The notes under the pieces are model-generated. The model had not been told where the DNA came from and did not search any database. It saw nothing but the letters and a program-made list of their open reading frames with translations. From Macrostomum hystrix (Eukaryota > Platyhelminthes > Macrostomidae), in NCBI GenBank assembly GCA_950097015.1, contig CATNEN010000002.1:8633501-8697500 (forward strand): 64,000 bases of DNA, in the 5' to 3' direction. Positions 12,292 through 23,509 of the stretch are shown piece after piece. Positions within the stretch are counted from its first letter, which is position 1; each line of letters opens with the position of its first letter. Position numbers and translations under genes: made by a program.

Positions 12292-13795
12292 AGCTAAAAC
12301 TATATTATGTATTTTAGAGTAATTTATGTTAGGCCCCTATAAAAAATAATTTCAAGAGTTATTTATCAGGTTAGGAGAGTAGAAAAATTATTTACTACGG
12401 AATAGACATTTCAATGATATTAAAACTAAGAAACAAGAAAGTATGCATATACTAGGCCTATACCATTATAGGTCTACACTGTGATATCTATAGCTAGCTA
12501 TTTGTATATTAATCCTTGTTGTTGTAGACATTTCTAAATTTTTTAATTAGCTAACTAGTGGCCAAATTGCTTTTCTCTTACAAAATTTTTAGCTCTAACA
12601 GGCATCTATCTGCTAGACTTTTTAATAATTTGAGTGTAGGCTAATTCTGAATACAATTCTGAATTACATTAATGATTAACTTAAGTGCAGGGCCAAGAGG
12701 GCTGCATTCAACAGCACATAATTTGGTTTCAGTGCTACAGACAATAGGAATAGGACTACAACTAGAGGCTAGACCTTCAGGTATGGACAGCAATGAGACA
12801 TTTCCACCCATTTAATATGACTTCTGAGCACATACACACACATAGGCCTACTGTATGCAAGCAAATGTAGGCATACAACCCACACATGTCTTTACATCTG
12901 TCATGACTTTTTTATTGTTACTTGTTAGGCAGTGTAGGCCCTACACTTTCACTGTGTAGGGGCCTATGTGCCTTGAAAGTTGGCCCTCAAGGGTGTAAAT
13001 TGCACAAAAGTCTTTAAGACTTTTCTGAGCAGCTGCGCCACAATGAATATGGTCTCGCCTCGCAATCGCAATGACCACAGGACTTGGTTCAAATTCGAGA
13101 GTAAAATGTTTTAACCACTAGGCCTAGGCTCTGGACGCAGCACTCTCCCATTTGCCATTTACTTGATTACATTACTTTAATTAATTACTTTACTTGATTC
13201 TGACTACGACTTAAATACTACGGCTTAGATGCCTTGTGCGCCTGAAAATTACTTCGTTAATAATTAAAATTACAACATGCATGTTATCACCCACATCCAG
13301 GCTTACAACCAAGGCACCACAGTGTGAGCGAGCAAATGAGCATGCTCAACAATAAAATTTGGTTGGAAGTTAAAAGAGCGCCAAAATCATATGTAAACGC
13401 TAACGAGTTAGGAACAAAAGTAACGCGAAAAAAACTTTTAAAGTAACAGAGAAAACAGTCAAATACTGGATTTGAACAGCCATGTAATATCGCGGAAAAA
13501 GTTTAGCTCTAATTACCCAGATTTTAGTGCTTTAGGCTTGCCGCCACCTTTAATTTTTATCCCAGAATTATCATTTTTTATAAAGCGGTATTGCATTTAG
13601 GTATTGTTGTGAACAGCTTGTAATAATAATTTCTCGAGTCTGCTTTCGCTTCAATTGTGAATATACACAGTAGTTACATTAAAATTTTATTCCTTTTCCT
13701 TTAAACCTTTCCATTCCTTTCCTTTAAAATTCATGTTGTAGGAAACAAGAAAGAAAACACACTTCCTTTTTATAGAGGAAGTCTTACATTTTAAC
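12292..13795. other. AT-rich intergenic stretch, nothing recognised
   Basis: No gene or array recognised. A box-B-like GGTTCAAATTC near 13087 was examined and not accepted as a tRNA gene. Confidence 0.5.
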
Positions 13796-13799
13796 CCCA

Positions 13800-14035
13800 A
13801 ATTAGGTCGATCGGCGAGGTGGATGCCTGGCTGTAGCTTGAGCCAAGGCGACAAATCACAGTAGACTTGCGGCCGCCGTTCTGAGCCCCGGGTTGGCTTC
13901 TTGCCGAGGGTCGACAGGTAGTGAGGCCGGGTCGTTCGCTGATTGGCCGGAACTGTAGCCCAGGGTAGCGCTCGCGGAGTGGTGGGCGTACGCTCCTCCG
14001 GCTGGTCCGGCCCGGCTTGGCGTGGGTGACTTTTA
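13800..14035 (-). promoter_or_regulatory. GC/CpG-rich block, possible promoter
   Basis: A sharply GC- and CpG-rich island inside AT-rich DNA, containing a CCAAT element on the minus strand (GGCCAATCAGCG, near 13940). It lies about 3.2 kb upstream of INTS9 exon 2, so it could be that gene's promoter. No first exon could be placed. Opposing open frames at 14038-14475 match nothing I recognise. Confidence 0.3.
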
Positions 14036-14500
14036 GCTTAAAAACACGCGTCTAAAAATACAAAATAGGCACTGAATAATAACACGGGGAGATAGAAGGA
14101 CAAACAAGCTAAAACTACACTGGTGCCCGAAGGCAGTGTGGAAAGCCTTAATGTCGGCATCCGCCATGCTCTAGCAATGAAACAGACTGACTCGGGTGAG
14201 CTGACGTCAGCTGACAAGGTGACGATGCAGGCGAAAGCGGCGGCAGTCAGCTGGCTGAAGCAATCAAGGATGAGCAGCCGAAGGCCGCGGGCGATCGGAC
14301 TGGCGCACAGGTCGGCGACAATGTCATCAGCTAGTGAAGCCGTTATCGGAGCACACTTCCACCAGAAACCCCAACAGGTCAGCAGGAAGCGGTTTAACAT
14401 GCGGAATAACATGCAGTTTAAAATGCGGCGAAAGTCACATACGTCTTCAATTCGAGGCTGGTGAGTTCTAATCATGGAAATTGGAATGGTTTTTAGAATA

Positions 14501-14646
14501 CTAATTAGTCACAAATACAACTGCTCACGTGAGCACTCCACCAAATTAGTCCCAGCCACAACTGCTCACCTGAGCACCCCACCAATTTGTCACGAACACA
14601 ACTGCTCACCTGAGCACTCCACAAATTAGTCACGAATACAACTGCG
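14501..14646. repeat. 40-bp tandem repeat, about 3.5 copies
   Basis: Copies of AATTAGTCACGAACACAACT followed by GCTCACCTGAGCACTCCACC. Each contains the near-palindrome GCTCACCTGAGC. Confidence 0.85.
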
Positions 14647-14649
14647 CTA

Positions 14650-16180
14650 GAAAAATATGTGTGTGGAAAAAGTAAATATTTTTCTAAATATACCCCCGTG
14701 AAGATTAAGCAAAACATAGCAAAGCTCTGATTGAAAAAAATTCCTGGAACCTTTATTTGGTCAACTCTCATACATGCAAGTCGTTTTATATCATATTATT
14801 TTACAACTACCTTCAGCATTAGAGATAAACATATTGAAAAGCTTGATCTCGCGAATTCAATAAACGTTTCAAATCGTATTCAAACGTGTTGGAGGCAGTA
14901 TTTTAAATATTAAACTTAAGTTGGCGCTAAATTTGTTTAACTGCATTCTACTCGCGATAAAAGAAATTCGTGCCGATGAAAGAAATACTTCGAAGTAAAG
15001 AAGTAGAGAGGCCACTTGTGACCTCTGCAATGTAGGCCGTTTGTGCCTAATTCCTATGAGACCAAAAGAGCCTAAGCCAAAAGGAACTAAGATAATGGTA
15101 GCGAGTAACTATGGCCGTGGCACCAGATCTAAGAGCAGCTTGAGAGAAGACGTCACCTCAGGACGTCAGGACGTCACCTCAGCTACAGCTTTTTCTTTAT
15201 GCGGCCTCCTATTCTAACTTGACAAATGTTAGAAATCGCCCAATAAATCAGTAGCCGTAGTATACAAAGGGTAGTTTGCTGCCACCAGAAGCATAACATA
15301 ACTGCAGACACGACAAGAATAATCTAAAGCCAAATATTTATTTGGTTTATTTGGGAACGAAATTTGATAAACATATACCGCAGAACTATTGCTTCAAACA
15401 GATTATTATTATCAAGTGCAGAGCATTCTTAAAACTAAATAAAACAATTTAAAATTAGAATTGAGATAGGAGAATACGCATTAAGGGAGCTGGAGCACCA
15501 GTGGAGGGCACAAGGTAGGAGCCCTGTTGCACAGGTCGTAGAGAAATAAAATCAATAGAAGCAGTTTAATTTAATGATAAAATATCGAGGGCTTACGTAC
15601 GTAGGCTTAATTAGCAACACCTAAACACAGAACACACAGAGGAACTGCAATCATGTTCATGAAATACAAGTGCATATGATCCAGTAAATGTATTGGTAAC
15701 AATAAACTACTAGTAAATTTTAGATTCTCCAAGAAATCATTAGCAATGACTGCTGAAGCGGGTGCTTAATCCCAATCCGAACTTATAATTTCGTTTATAT
15801 CAGTTGTATCTAAAACGCATCCTAATATCACATTATCAATAAAAACCGCCGTTATAGTAACATAAAATTGTTGGCGTGCCGACTCAATTTTGTACTTTAA
15901 TTTAAGCAGCAATTAGACAGGCCCACTGCTAACTCATGTGCCATTTTTGGCTTCATGGCTAGTGGAGAGTGAGTTACCATTCGCGGCATATTAATAAAAA
16001 TTAAAACAAAATAACAGAAACTAACAATTATGAGTGGATAAAAGAATAGGAATTTAATAAAAATGGGAGAATAAAAATTAACAAAGTTAAAAGAAACAAA
16101 AAATCGCGTTTTCGAGCCGCAAGTGTCCGCTCCCCTATCATGGGAGTTAGCTAAGTCATAAATAATTGATATTGTCACGT
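14650..16180. other. Intergenic, nothing recognised
   Basis: AT-rich DNA with no supported gene. A small duplication of GGACGTCACCTCA lies near 15150-15182. Confidence 0.45.
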
Positions 16181-16182
16181 AG

Positions 16183-17845
16183 TCACTGCTCGACTGAGTC
16201 AGTAACGCTATCAGAGTCAGTCGATGAGTTGCTAACGATTTCAATTTTTTGCTGGTTCCCACTTCTCGCCTGAATTTGAATCTGACGGGTCGAAAGGTTG
16301 TCATTCTCCGGATCGGAATCAGCCGACGGAGACTCGTCAAAATTTGATGTCAAGTCTAGTGAGCCACTTTCGTCATCATTTTCGATAATAATGGGATCGT
16401 CATCGCTTGGTGAAACTTCGGACGAAACGTTGCTATTCTGCTGCAAAATTAGTTGCGGCTGATTCAATACTTCGTTACCCCGTGGTGGCTCAGTCGATAA
16501 TTCGCATTGAATAAATTCAGCCAGCTCTTGCATTGTAACAGATTTTCCTCTAAGCTTTTTCATCGCGGCCTCAGTAGACATCATCAGGTGCCCGATGCTT
16601 TTGCCTTTGTCGTTATTGTACTGATAAGTCCTGTACCCAGGTAGGCTGCCAAAAATGGCAAAGTACCAGCCTCTGGAAGGGAGTATAAAACTGCCATCCG
16701 AGCCACTTTTGGGTGTGGAGTCTAGTTTTGGAGCCTCGTTTCTGAATATCAAGCCTCTGCTGCTTCTGGGGCTTCCAGTGATTATCTCTCGGTCCCCTGC
16801 AAGCGTCCACAAAGAATACCTTCTCTCTGTCGCACAAAATTTCGAAGAAGCTTTTCAAAAGATCATCCAAGCAGGTAAAACCATCCTCATAGGTGTCAAC
16901 TCCATGATCATCGCCGTGCGCCGTGAGAAAGACCCATATTATTTCATTTTTTCCCGGTTCCAACTTTTCCTTTATGAAATTGCAATTCTTTATCACTTCT
17001 TCTCTCGCAGATTCCGATGTCCAACTTTCTTCGCGAATTATGGATAAACGTCTCTCCTTATCGATGCCCAGCAAGGAGCAAATTGATTTGAAACTGTCAG
17101 CATCGCCTTCAGCTTCCTTTCCAAGAAGATTTATGAGCAATGCAAAATTGTCGCTGGATTTCTTACAACTAGGTACTTCAGTTTCAGGACGTGCTAGGTG
17201 CTCACTAATTATGCCCTTCGGCAGGCCAACCTTGAGAGGGTGGATTCCGGCAGCCATTAAATTCTTGTCCAAAAGTTTTTCTTCAAAGTGAGAACAAATT
17301 GCACTTGCCGAAACAGCCTTCAAAGTGTCAAAAAATGACTTGAAGTCACTTTCACTAAGGCAGGAATGTAGGTCGTATTTATAAAGCATAACCCCTTTCA
17401 GTTCTGGCAACATAATTTCTCCCTCTCTTCGAGAATCCTTGGTGTCGATGTCAATCGGTTGCTTTCCCTCGTTGATATCGAAGTAGATAGCAAATAAAAA
17501 CACGTGGATATCAGGTCTTTCAGCATTGCCTTCAGCCGACTCTCGTCGAAATGGAGCGAGCAGATTGAACTCGAGAACGAATTTGTTTCCAAGTACTGGC
17601 AGTTCTCCATCCTTTTTACTCACCCAAAGTACAACAAAGAAGTACAGCTCGGCTGCTTCAGCGCTCCTGCGAACCGCATCAACAACAAACTGCTTGTACT
17701 CCTCATACGACGAGCAAGTGACGGGCTCCACTGGTTGAACAGTGCCAGCAGTTGTTGTACTCTTCTGGACCATCGAAACCAACCACGTGCTGGGTGTTAT
17801 TGTTGCGACTTCAGTTGACTTTTGTGGTACGAAAAGGTCGCCCAT
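16183..17845 (-). pseudogene. Caspase-like cysteine protease, frame broken after the active-site Cys
   Basis: Single-exon gene. The first frame starts at ATG 17845 and carries the caspase large-subunit signature: the catalytic His in FLTAHGDDHG (about residue 310) and the catalytic Cys in FFVDACRG (about residue 349). The small-subunit segment, including WYFAIFGSLPGYRTYQYNN and SVTMQELAEF, continues in the +1-shifted frame (about 16795 down to the TGA at 16183). The switch falls at a run of four C (16794-16797), and there is no GT that would allow an intron. Caspases cleave after Asp in cytoplasmic death or immune signalling. The roughly 230-residue N-terminal part is not a CARD or DED I recognise; the last 100 residues are an acidic Ser/Asp-rich tail. 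A TATA box stands 82 bp upstream of the ATG. It may be a recent pseudogene, a programmed frameshift, or a one-base sequence error in an intact gene. Confidence 0.82.
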
Positions 17846-17926
17846 GCTGTACAATAATACGAGCTATTTCTCAGAGCGGGCCTGAATTTCTCGCTAGGCG
17901 TACAGAATTCACTCTCGCGCAGCTGA

Positions 17927-17934
17927 CTTATATA
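17927..17934 (-). promoter_or_regulatory. TATA box of the caspase-like gene
   Basis: TATATAAG on the minus strand, 82 bp upstream of the caspase ATG. This puts transcription start near 17900 and leaves a short leader. An intact core promoter argues against a processed retrocopy. Confidence 0.6.
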
Positions 17935-17949
17935 GGCAGTGCGAGTGAA

Positions 17950-18600
17950 ACAATGGTCGTTTCGTTTCCTTCTGCCTGCATGGCAGCTAAGAAGACCATG
18001 GAGTCACACAACATTTTATCCTGGGCTGCGTTCTTGCTTGCAGGTTGCAGCCCAGTTGAGGCTCAGGCCTGGCCTTGCTCGCAGGGTGAGCGGGAGAGAG
18101 GGAACGTGAGGAGTGGCCTGGCTGGCAGTTCCTTTCTCACATTTAGTACTCTTTAAGCCACCTAGCTTCTGACTTTTAAGCATGAAGTTAAAAGAGTATA
18201 AGTTATTAATCATGCCTCCCTTTCCACTAGCATGCAGTCTGGAAAAGTGCCTATTCAAACACACAGTATTTTCTAGTCAAAATGGCTACGAGCTTTCGGT
18301 CCTTTCCAGTTTGGCAAGAATGCAAGTTTCTGCCTGGCACATGCCAATAAGATAAGATAAATCATAGAGAACAAAAACTTCAAGGTAGAAGCTGGCCTCT
18401 GTGCCATGCAGTGAGACAACAAATAATGGTCGGACCATTGACTCATTGAGCGAACCGAAATCATATAAAAAAGCAATATCATAACGACTTGGTGGGGGAA
18501 GGTTGTGAATGAATTTTGTACATGTATTATTAAAGAAAATCTTTCGATTTTAGCATTTCGCGTGATGCAAATCACATAATTTTACGAAAAAAAAATACAG
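17950..18600. other. Intergenic, nothing recognised
   Basis: No gene, array or element supported here. The short open frames on both strands look like chance. Confidence 0.4.
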
Positions 18601-18610
18601 TTTTGTCTCA

Positions 18611-18931
18611 TTGGCTTTGTATACGACGAGTATAGAAACATTGCGAACTACGAGACCGAAAATTCAGTATATGAATAGATTATGTAGTACTCGTAAGTGC
18701 AAAACAGAAGTTGAAAACGAGTTCTACTTCCTTTTTAAGTGCAGTTGGAATATGTATAGCGCCGCACGTTCGAATTTTGAGAAGAAAATTTCTGGAAAAA
18801 CTCCCAATTTCACATCCTTATCAGCAGAAGAGAAATCTACCTACATAATGGCACAATACGATAGGGAAAACACTGAAGCTTTAGCAAAGTACATCATAGA
18901 AATCTCTGAAAGAAGGGAACAGCTGGCCTGA
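18611..18931 (+). pseudogene. Retrotransposon fragment, C-terminal cysteine motif
   Basis: A 106-residue open frame with STRKCKTEVENEFYFLFKC near its start. This resembles the zinc-knuckle-like C-terminus of LINE polymerases (CPLCKxEVENEFHFLFKC), but the first Cys and the His are replaced. It ends at TGA 18929. No reverse transcriptase core lies upstream, so it is a 5'-truncated relic. Family assignment is by motif only. Confidence 0.55.
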
Positions 18932-19754
18932 GACTAAGAGCTCGCATTAACGTCGTTGATGCGATTAACGTCGTATCGTCTGCGAAGACTGAGGCGGTAT
19001 GCAAGCCACGCGTGTGATAGACACAAACAACATCCGTGCACGCAGACAGTGGTGTCGAGTTCATGAGCGTTACGAGCTAGCATTCAATAACATCACACTG
19101 TCTGTCACAAAATCCTCATCCTCAGTCTCTGGCATCGTTATCTTTAGTCCCTGTCATTTAGTCAGAAGGTTTTCTCAAAGCTTCTTTGAACTGTGGCATC
19201 GCGCAAGAAGTGTCTCATGCAAACGTCATTGGAGTCACAGGGTGAGTGACTGTGGAATTGTGAAATAAATCTCTTCGTATTTGAGCAAATTTTACACGGC
19301 AATCAATCATAGACAGTCCGAGTACAAAAGCAAATTACAATTTCTTGGAGTTTCAAACGAATTTTGCGTTTCATTATAAATTATAAATTTCGATCTGTTA
19401 AAATTCACGGTTTCGGGATCGAAGCGGGAGAGCATGATGAGATTACTCATCCTTGGACCCTCAGACCCATCAACGCACCCTCCCCATGTTCCGATTCACT
19501 CAAGCGTAACCAGTGTTTAATCTTCAAATGGCTTTTCAATATACGAGAATCCCCGCTTAGTTTCCCCAGATGTAAGTGGAGCATCTTAATATGTTCATAG
19601 TTATTTTCGATTGTTATTAAGAAAGATCAATAATTAAGCAACGCAACGCCACCAACGCCACCTGCTTATCATATTGTATGATTTGGGGCCAATGAGAGTG
19701 CGACAGGGCTCGGTTCACGCGGTTTACACGTTTTGACGCCTTTTTTCGCCACTG

Positions 19755-20165
19755 TATAATCCATCTACGCCGCGAAGGAGCGCAGGAACGAACTACGAGA
19801 CTTCTTCGCCGGCATTAGGAACGCGCCCGCGACCCCGTTGCCTACAAACTTCGCCCTGCCGGCAGATACGCCACTGCCAGCTGTCGACTTTCGCACGAGC
19901 CCAGTCAAATGCACGGAGGACGTTGTGCTGTTTGCTCGAAGAACACCGGGAGGCAGGGGCGCTCGGCCTTGCTGAGGTTCCGTTCGAGGCTCTGCGGCTC
20001 TGCAGTGTGGCCTCCCAGGTTACAGGCGTCATGAACCCTCGCCGGCGCCCCCTGCCCCCCACCGAGTGGACCGTTTCGCACATCGTGTGGATCCAAGAGA
20101 AAACTGTGATTTCCAGCACCGCGAAGCTTTTCAACCGACTTGCTACTAGATCGCCTGCATTCGAT
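19755..20165 (+). pseudogene. Non-LTR retrotransposon reverse transcriptase fragment (N-terminal part)
   Basis: In one plus frame the DNA reads LPAVDFRTSPVKCTEDVVLF. After a frame change near 19945 it continues with LRLCSVASQVTG and LPPTEWTVSHIVWIQEK. These correspond to the region before RT motif 1 of R1/CR1-type LINEs (a PPxEW..S.IV..KK pattern). The frame is broken and the catalytic YxDD block is missing. It probably belongs to the same family as the fragment at 22948-23506. Confidence 0.5.
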
Positions 20166-20854
20166 TTCACTTAAAGGATTCTAGGCCTCTCTCTGATAGA
20201 GCTACCATTTAAGAGCTACCAAACTAAAAAACACGGGCCATTATAAGAAAGGACGGTTTTGTCTGTTTATTTGCCAAAATAATTTTAACTGGTTGCAGAT
20301 CTCTCTTTCCAGCTGCTCTACTTGCAGCGGCGAAGGGAATGTCTGGATAAATAAAGTGGAACTTTTCTACTGTGAATTCCTAAATGAATCCACACTGAAT
20401 AAATACGGAAAACAGATCGACAAGCAGAAAGCGACGGAAAAAACTGTTCGATTAAAAATATCAAATTTAACTTAGTTCGTTTTCTGGTTAGGTATTTTAA
20501 AGACGGTTAGCACAAGTTAACAAACCATGTTAAAGGGTAGAAAATGCGTTTTTGCTAAACCAGTTTTTGCTAAATTTGCGTTTAGCTCCCACTAAGAAAA
20601 TGTTAGCTTGAAAACTTAAGTAATTTACCAGCATACAAAATTTGTTAGTCGGGAAACAATCGGAATAGCCTGTATTAAAGCATAAAAACCAATCAAATAA
20701 AAATGTGTGACTGCGACACATGATAGAGCTTAGTCAAAGACGAACAGAAAAAGTCGCTTGTTTCATAGATTAGAAAATTACACAAGCAAAAAAAATTCGG
20801 CTCACTACTGCTTATACAGATTAGGCATCCGCTTGATGAGCAGATGCAGATCCG

Positions 20855-21040
20855 TCAGTCAAGTGGATCCTCCACTATTTCCCGCCTGTCATCGTCGTCT
20901 TTCGTGTCATCCTCGTCTTTCATGTCATCCTCGTCTTGCGTGTCATCCTCGTCTTCCGTGTCATCCTCGTCATCAGCATTATCCTCGCTGTCGCTGGAAT
21001 CGGTCATCACGAGGTCACGCAGGAGAGCGGACTTTCGCAC
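20855..21040 (-). other. Acidic 18-bp repeat open frame (candidate exon)
   Basis: A minus-strand frame of about 60 residues rich in Asp and Glu. It contains five tandem 18-bp units encoding six-residue repeats of the type DTEDED/DTQDED/DMKDED, preceded by LVMTDSSDSEDNADDED. Acidic tracts like this occur in nuclear proteins, but no splice sites or partner exons are clear. It could be a simple repeat. Confidence 0.25.
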
Positions 21041-21189
21041 AGCTCTTTCAAAACGTCTTTGAAACGAAGGCTGAAATATTGTAGAAGCTTATTCATAGTT
21101 ATAACTTTTAATGTCACACGCGTCCTAAGGTTAGGGTGAGAATGAGCAAGGATGAGTGGGAGGGTGAGGACCTCCTTCAGAATTTCATC

Positions 21190-21830
21190 CACTCGTACTT
21201 CGCAGAGCAATGTGCGGGTCGCTGCGGTCTAAAGCTCTCTGAGACTAAAAAGGGCTGTCGGAAGCTCTTGCGGGCTCGCCCCCAAACGCCTCTGGCGGAT
21301 CTACGCTGCAATGGTCAGGCCAGCTGTCTCGTACTGCACCCTGATCTGGGCCAGCACCCTGCAGAGGAAGACCTGCCTGAAGGCCGTCAGGAGAATGTAA
21401 GGGTGCGCACGTCGCACGCCCCACCGTCTGCTCCTCATGACGACCAAAATTAAAATTTTACGACGTTCTCCAGCTTGAAATTATTGACCGCTTCACGCTT
21501 CACGCCACAAAGAGCCATGGCTTGCGTCATCGCTACGCACGCACAACATACTGGGAGGCTCTCCACGGTCGTCCAGACTAAAATACAATTTGTATTTGCC
21601 ATTAGCTCGTGTGCGAAACGAATCGATTGCCAGGCCGGACACAATTGAAGAGACTATCGTCATCCAATCTGACTGTCAAGCGGTCTTCAAAGACCACGCC
21701 ACGCCAACTGTGTCCGGCAAATCAACCTCCTGACTAATAGCAATACTATCAGGTTGCGCTGGATTCCAGGAGGGCATGCGGGCTTCCCAGCGAATGAGCT
21801 AGTAGATCGACACCCTCGCGAAGTTGGGCG
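21190..21830 (+). pseudogene. Decayed non-LTR retrotransposon: RT tail and RNase H
   Basis: Pieces in changing plus frames: CGLKLSETKK (after the RT palm), AMVRPAVSYCTLIWASTLQR (the usual AMVRPALTYA..VW block), and RLRWIPGGHAGFPANELVDR, which is the RNase H motif WIPGHxGxxGNExAD with the active Asp retained. Several stops and frameshifts intervene. The order matches an intact element of the RNase H-bearing LINE type, so this is one insertion decayed in place. Confidence 0.7.
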
Positions 21831-22192
21831 GCTCTGGCTGCCGGCGCTTTGTCCTGATACCCATCAAGGTCATCAATCGCCAAATGATGCGAGCCTTATC
21901 GGTAAATCCTTAATGGATTAGATCACAGCACAAGCCCCAGACTTTCATCGTGCGTGAACCCTTTAAGGTTTAAGGGGGGGCTAATAGGGAAATAAGCGTT
22001 GGCTTAGCTTCTCCTCTCCTCTCGGGCGAAAACTACCCGATGTTAGTGGAAGTAACCCGACGGGCAATCGAAACCCAGAAATTGGAACCCGTTTTTGCTG
22101 AATCACTTCTTGCCTTGTTGTTCTTCTTGTTGTTAAATAGGATACAATATTGCTGAAGCTAATTTTGTACTGTGCAATAAAGAAATACTTAC

Positions 22193-22417
22193 CATCAGGT
22201 GTAATTGCTGCACTATGACCTGCATGGATTCGGTAGGAAAATAGGTGACCAAGCGAAGCTGTTCTAATTTGTTTAGAATCGACTTCGCTACTGCTTTCGG
22301 ATCAGACGAGGCTGAAGTTATGCCAAAAATCTCGCGCATCTGATCAGGTGTTAAGTTGATGAAAATTTCCTCCATGTCACTTACGTAGATGGACGCGGCG
22401 CGTTTCAAAAGTCCCAC
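22193..22417 (-). CDS. Single well-spliced exon, possible death-fold domain
   Basis: A 225-bp open exon (75 codons, phase 0 at both ends) between a strong acceptor (TTCTCTTTCAG) and a strong donor (GTAAGT). It reads through MEEIFINLTPDQMREIFGI and ends with SILNKLEQLRLVTYF and QVIVQQLHLM. The pattern of about five amphipathic helices and the LTPDQMREIF motif resembles death-effector domains (compare LDSEDLASLKFL in caspase-8). That resemblance is by eye only. The exon is on the same strand as the caspase-like gene, 4.3 kb upstream of it, and is flanked on both sides by LINE debris. Partner exons were not found. Confidence 0.55.
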
Positions 22418-22947
22418 CTGAAAGAGAAGGGAGGAACTGGTGATAAAAAGGGATTGCAGGTAGCAGCAGTGAGTTGAGATAATTCATCCATTTTCAATTC
22501 AAGGCATTTATTTCGTACGGGCGTACGGATGAGCTCAAATTCACATTACATGCGGCTCTAACTGGCCACTTGAAACCAGTATTAAGTAGAACAAAGTTCC
22601 TATGCAAAGGGATTCACTTATGGTATTGCAGCTACCAGTTTGTTAAACTTTAATGTTAAACTTACCAATAAGACTCCCAGTAGTCATACTTTGATAGTAC
22701 TCTAAATATTCAGATACGTTAAATAAGGTACATTAAAATGTCAATCTTTCGTTTGCTTGTATTTATGCTAAAGTTCTTCAACCAACAACTTGCGCGAATT
22801 CGAAGAAACTAAAAGTGCGATAACCCTTCGAGTTCTTCGGATTCATCTTAGACACCCTTATTAGCCATTTCCGACCGCTTTTCGTTAGGTACATTGTAAG
22901 TTACTTAATTCAAAGGCTTACCGATTCAATAATAACATCCATAACTG

Positions 22948-23506
22948 ACGAAGGCGGCGAGTGTCGATCTCATCGCGAACGCGCAGAAGACCGAGGTGCT
23001 GACGGTGCCGCACAATCTGCCGGCCGAGATTCTGCTCCGGGGCGACAGCGGCCACGGGACCCCGCTTCCGAGGTGCTGCCAGTTCGTTTATCTCGGCGGA
23101 CTAGTGCCAGATTTGAGCGACGAGACGGCGCGGCAAGGCCTGGGCCGCGTTTCGGTCAGTGCGCACGGAGCTGCTTTTGGGCGCGCTGACGGACAGCGCA
23201 AGGTCGCAGCTGTTCCAGGTGGTCGTTGAGACCGTGCTGCTCTATAATGCGGAGACCTGCAGGACTCTGACGGAGGCGCTCGAGGGGCAGCTCAACGCGA
23301 CACATGTGGCCCTGCTTCGCGCTGCATTTGGCTTCCGCCGCGGCCCAGGAAGCGAGACGACCGACTCACTGTACGAGCGAGCGCGGCTGGCTGGGCACGG
23401 CGCAGGCGCGGACAGGGATGATCAGCCCGTTATATCGACCTGCTCTTCTCCGACGCGCGCGCCCCGAGCCAGGCTGACGGAGAGAAACATGTCCGATCCT
23501 AATTAG
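22948..23506 (+). pseudogene. Non-LTR retrotransposon RT C-terminal fragment
   Basis: One plus frame reads NAQKTEVLTVPHNLPAEILL then LPRCCQFVYLGGLVPDLS. A second frame continues with RTELLLGALTDSARSQLFQ, VVETVLLYNAETC and ALLRAAFGF. These are standard blocks downstream of the RT active site in LINEs (KTEVxTV, FxYLGG, ETVLLYNAETW). One frame change falls near 23150. GC content is far above that of the surroundings, which fits a recently inserted, truncated element. Confidence 0.78.
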
Positions 23507-23509
23507 GAA

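Noticed and set aside
13030..13110. Possible tRNA or tRNA-derived SINE (GGTTCAAATTC box B)
   Set aside because: No cloverleaf could be folded and no matching A box or acceptor stem is present at the right spacing.
14038..14475. Opposing open frames of 113 and 145 codons
   Set aside because: No recognisable motif, no splice context and mutual overlap; cannot be told from chance in GC-richer DNA.
16613..16812. An intron explaining the frame change in the caspase-like gene
   Set aside because: No GT or GC donor with a matching AG exists between the catalytic Cys and the start of the second frame, so a one-base lesion or frameshift is the simpler reading.
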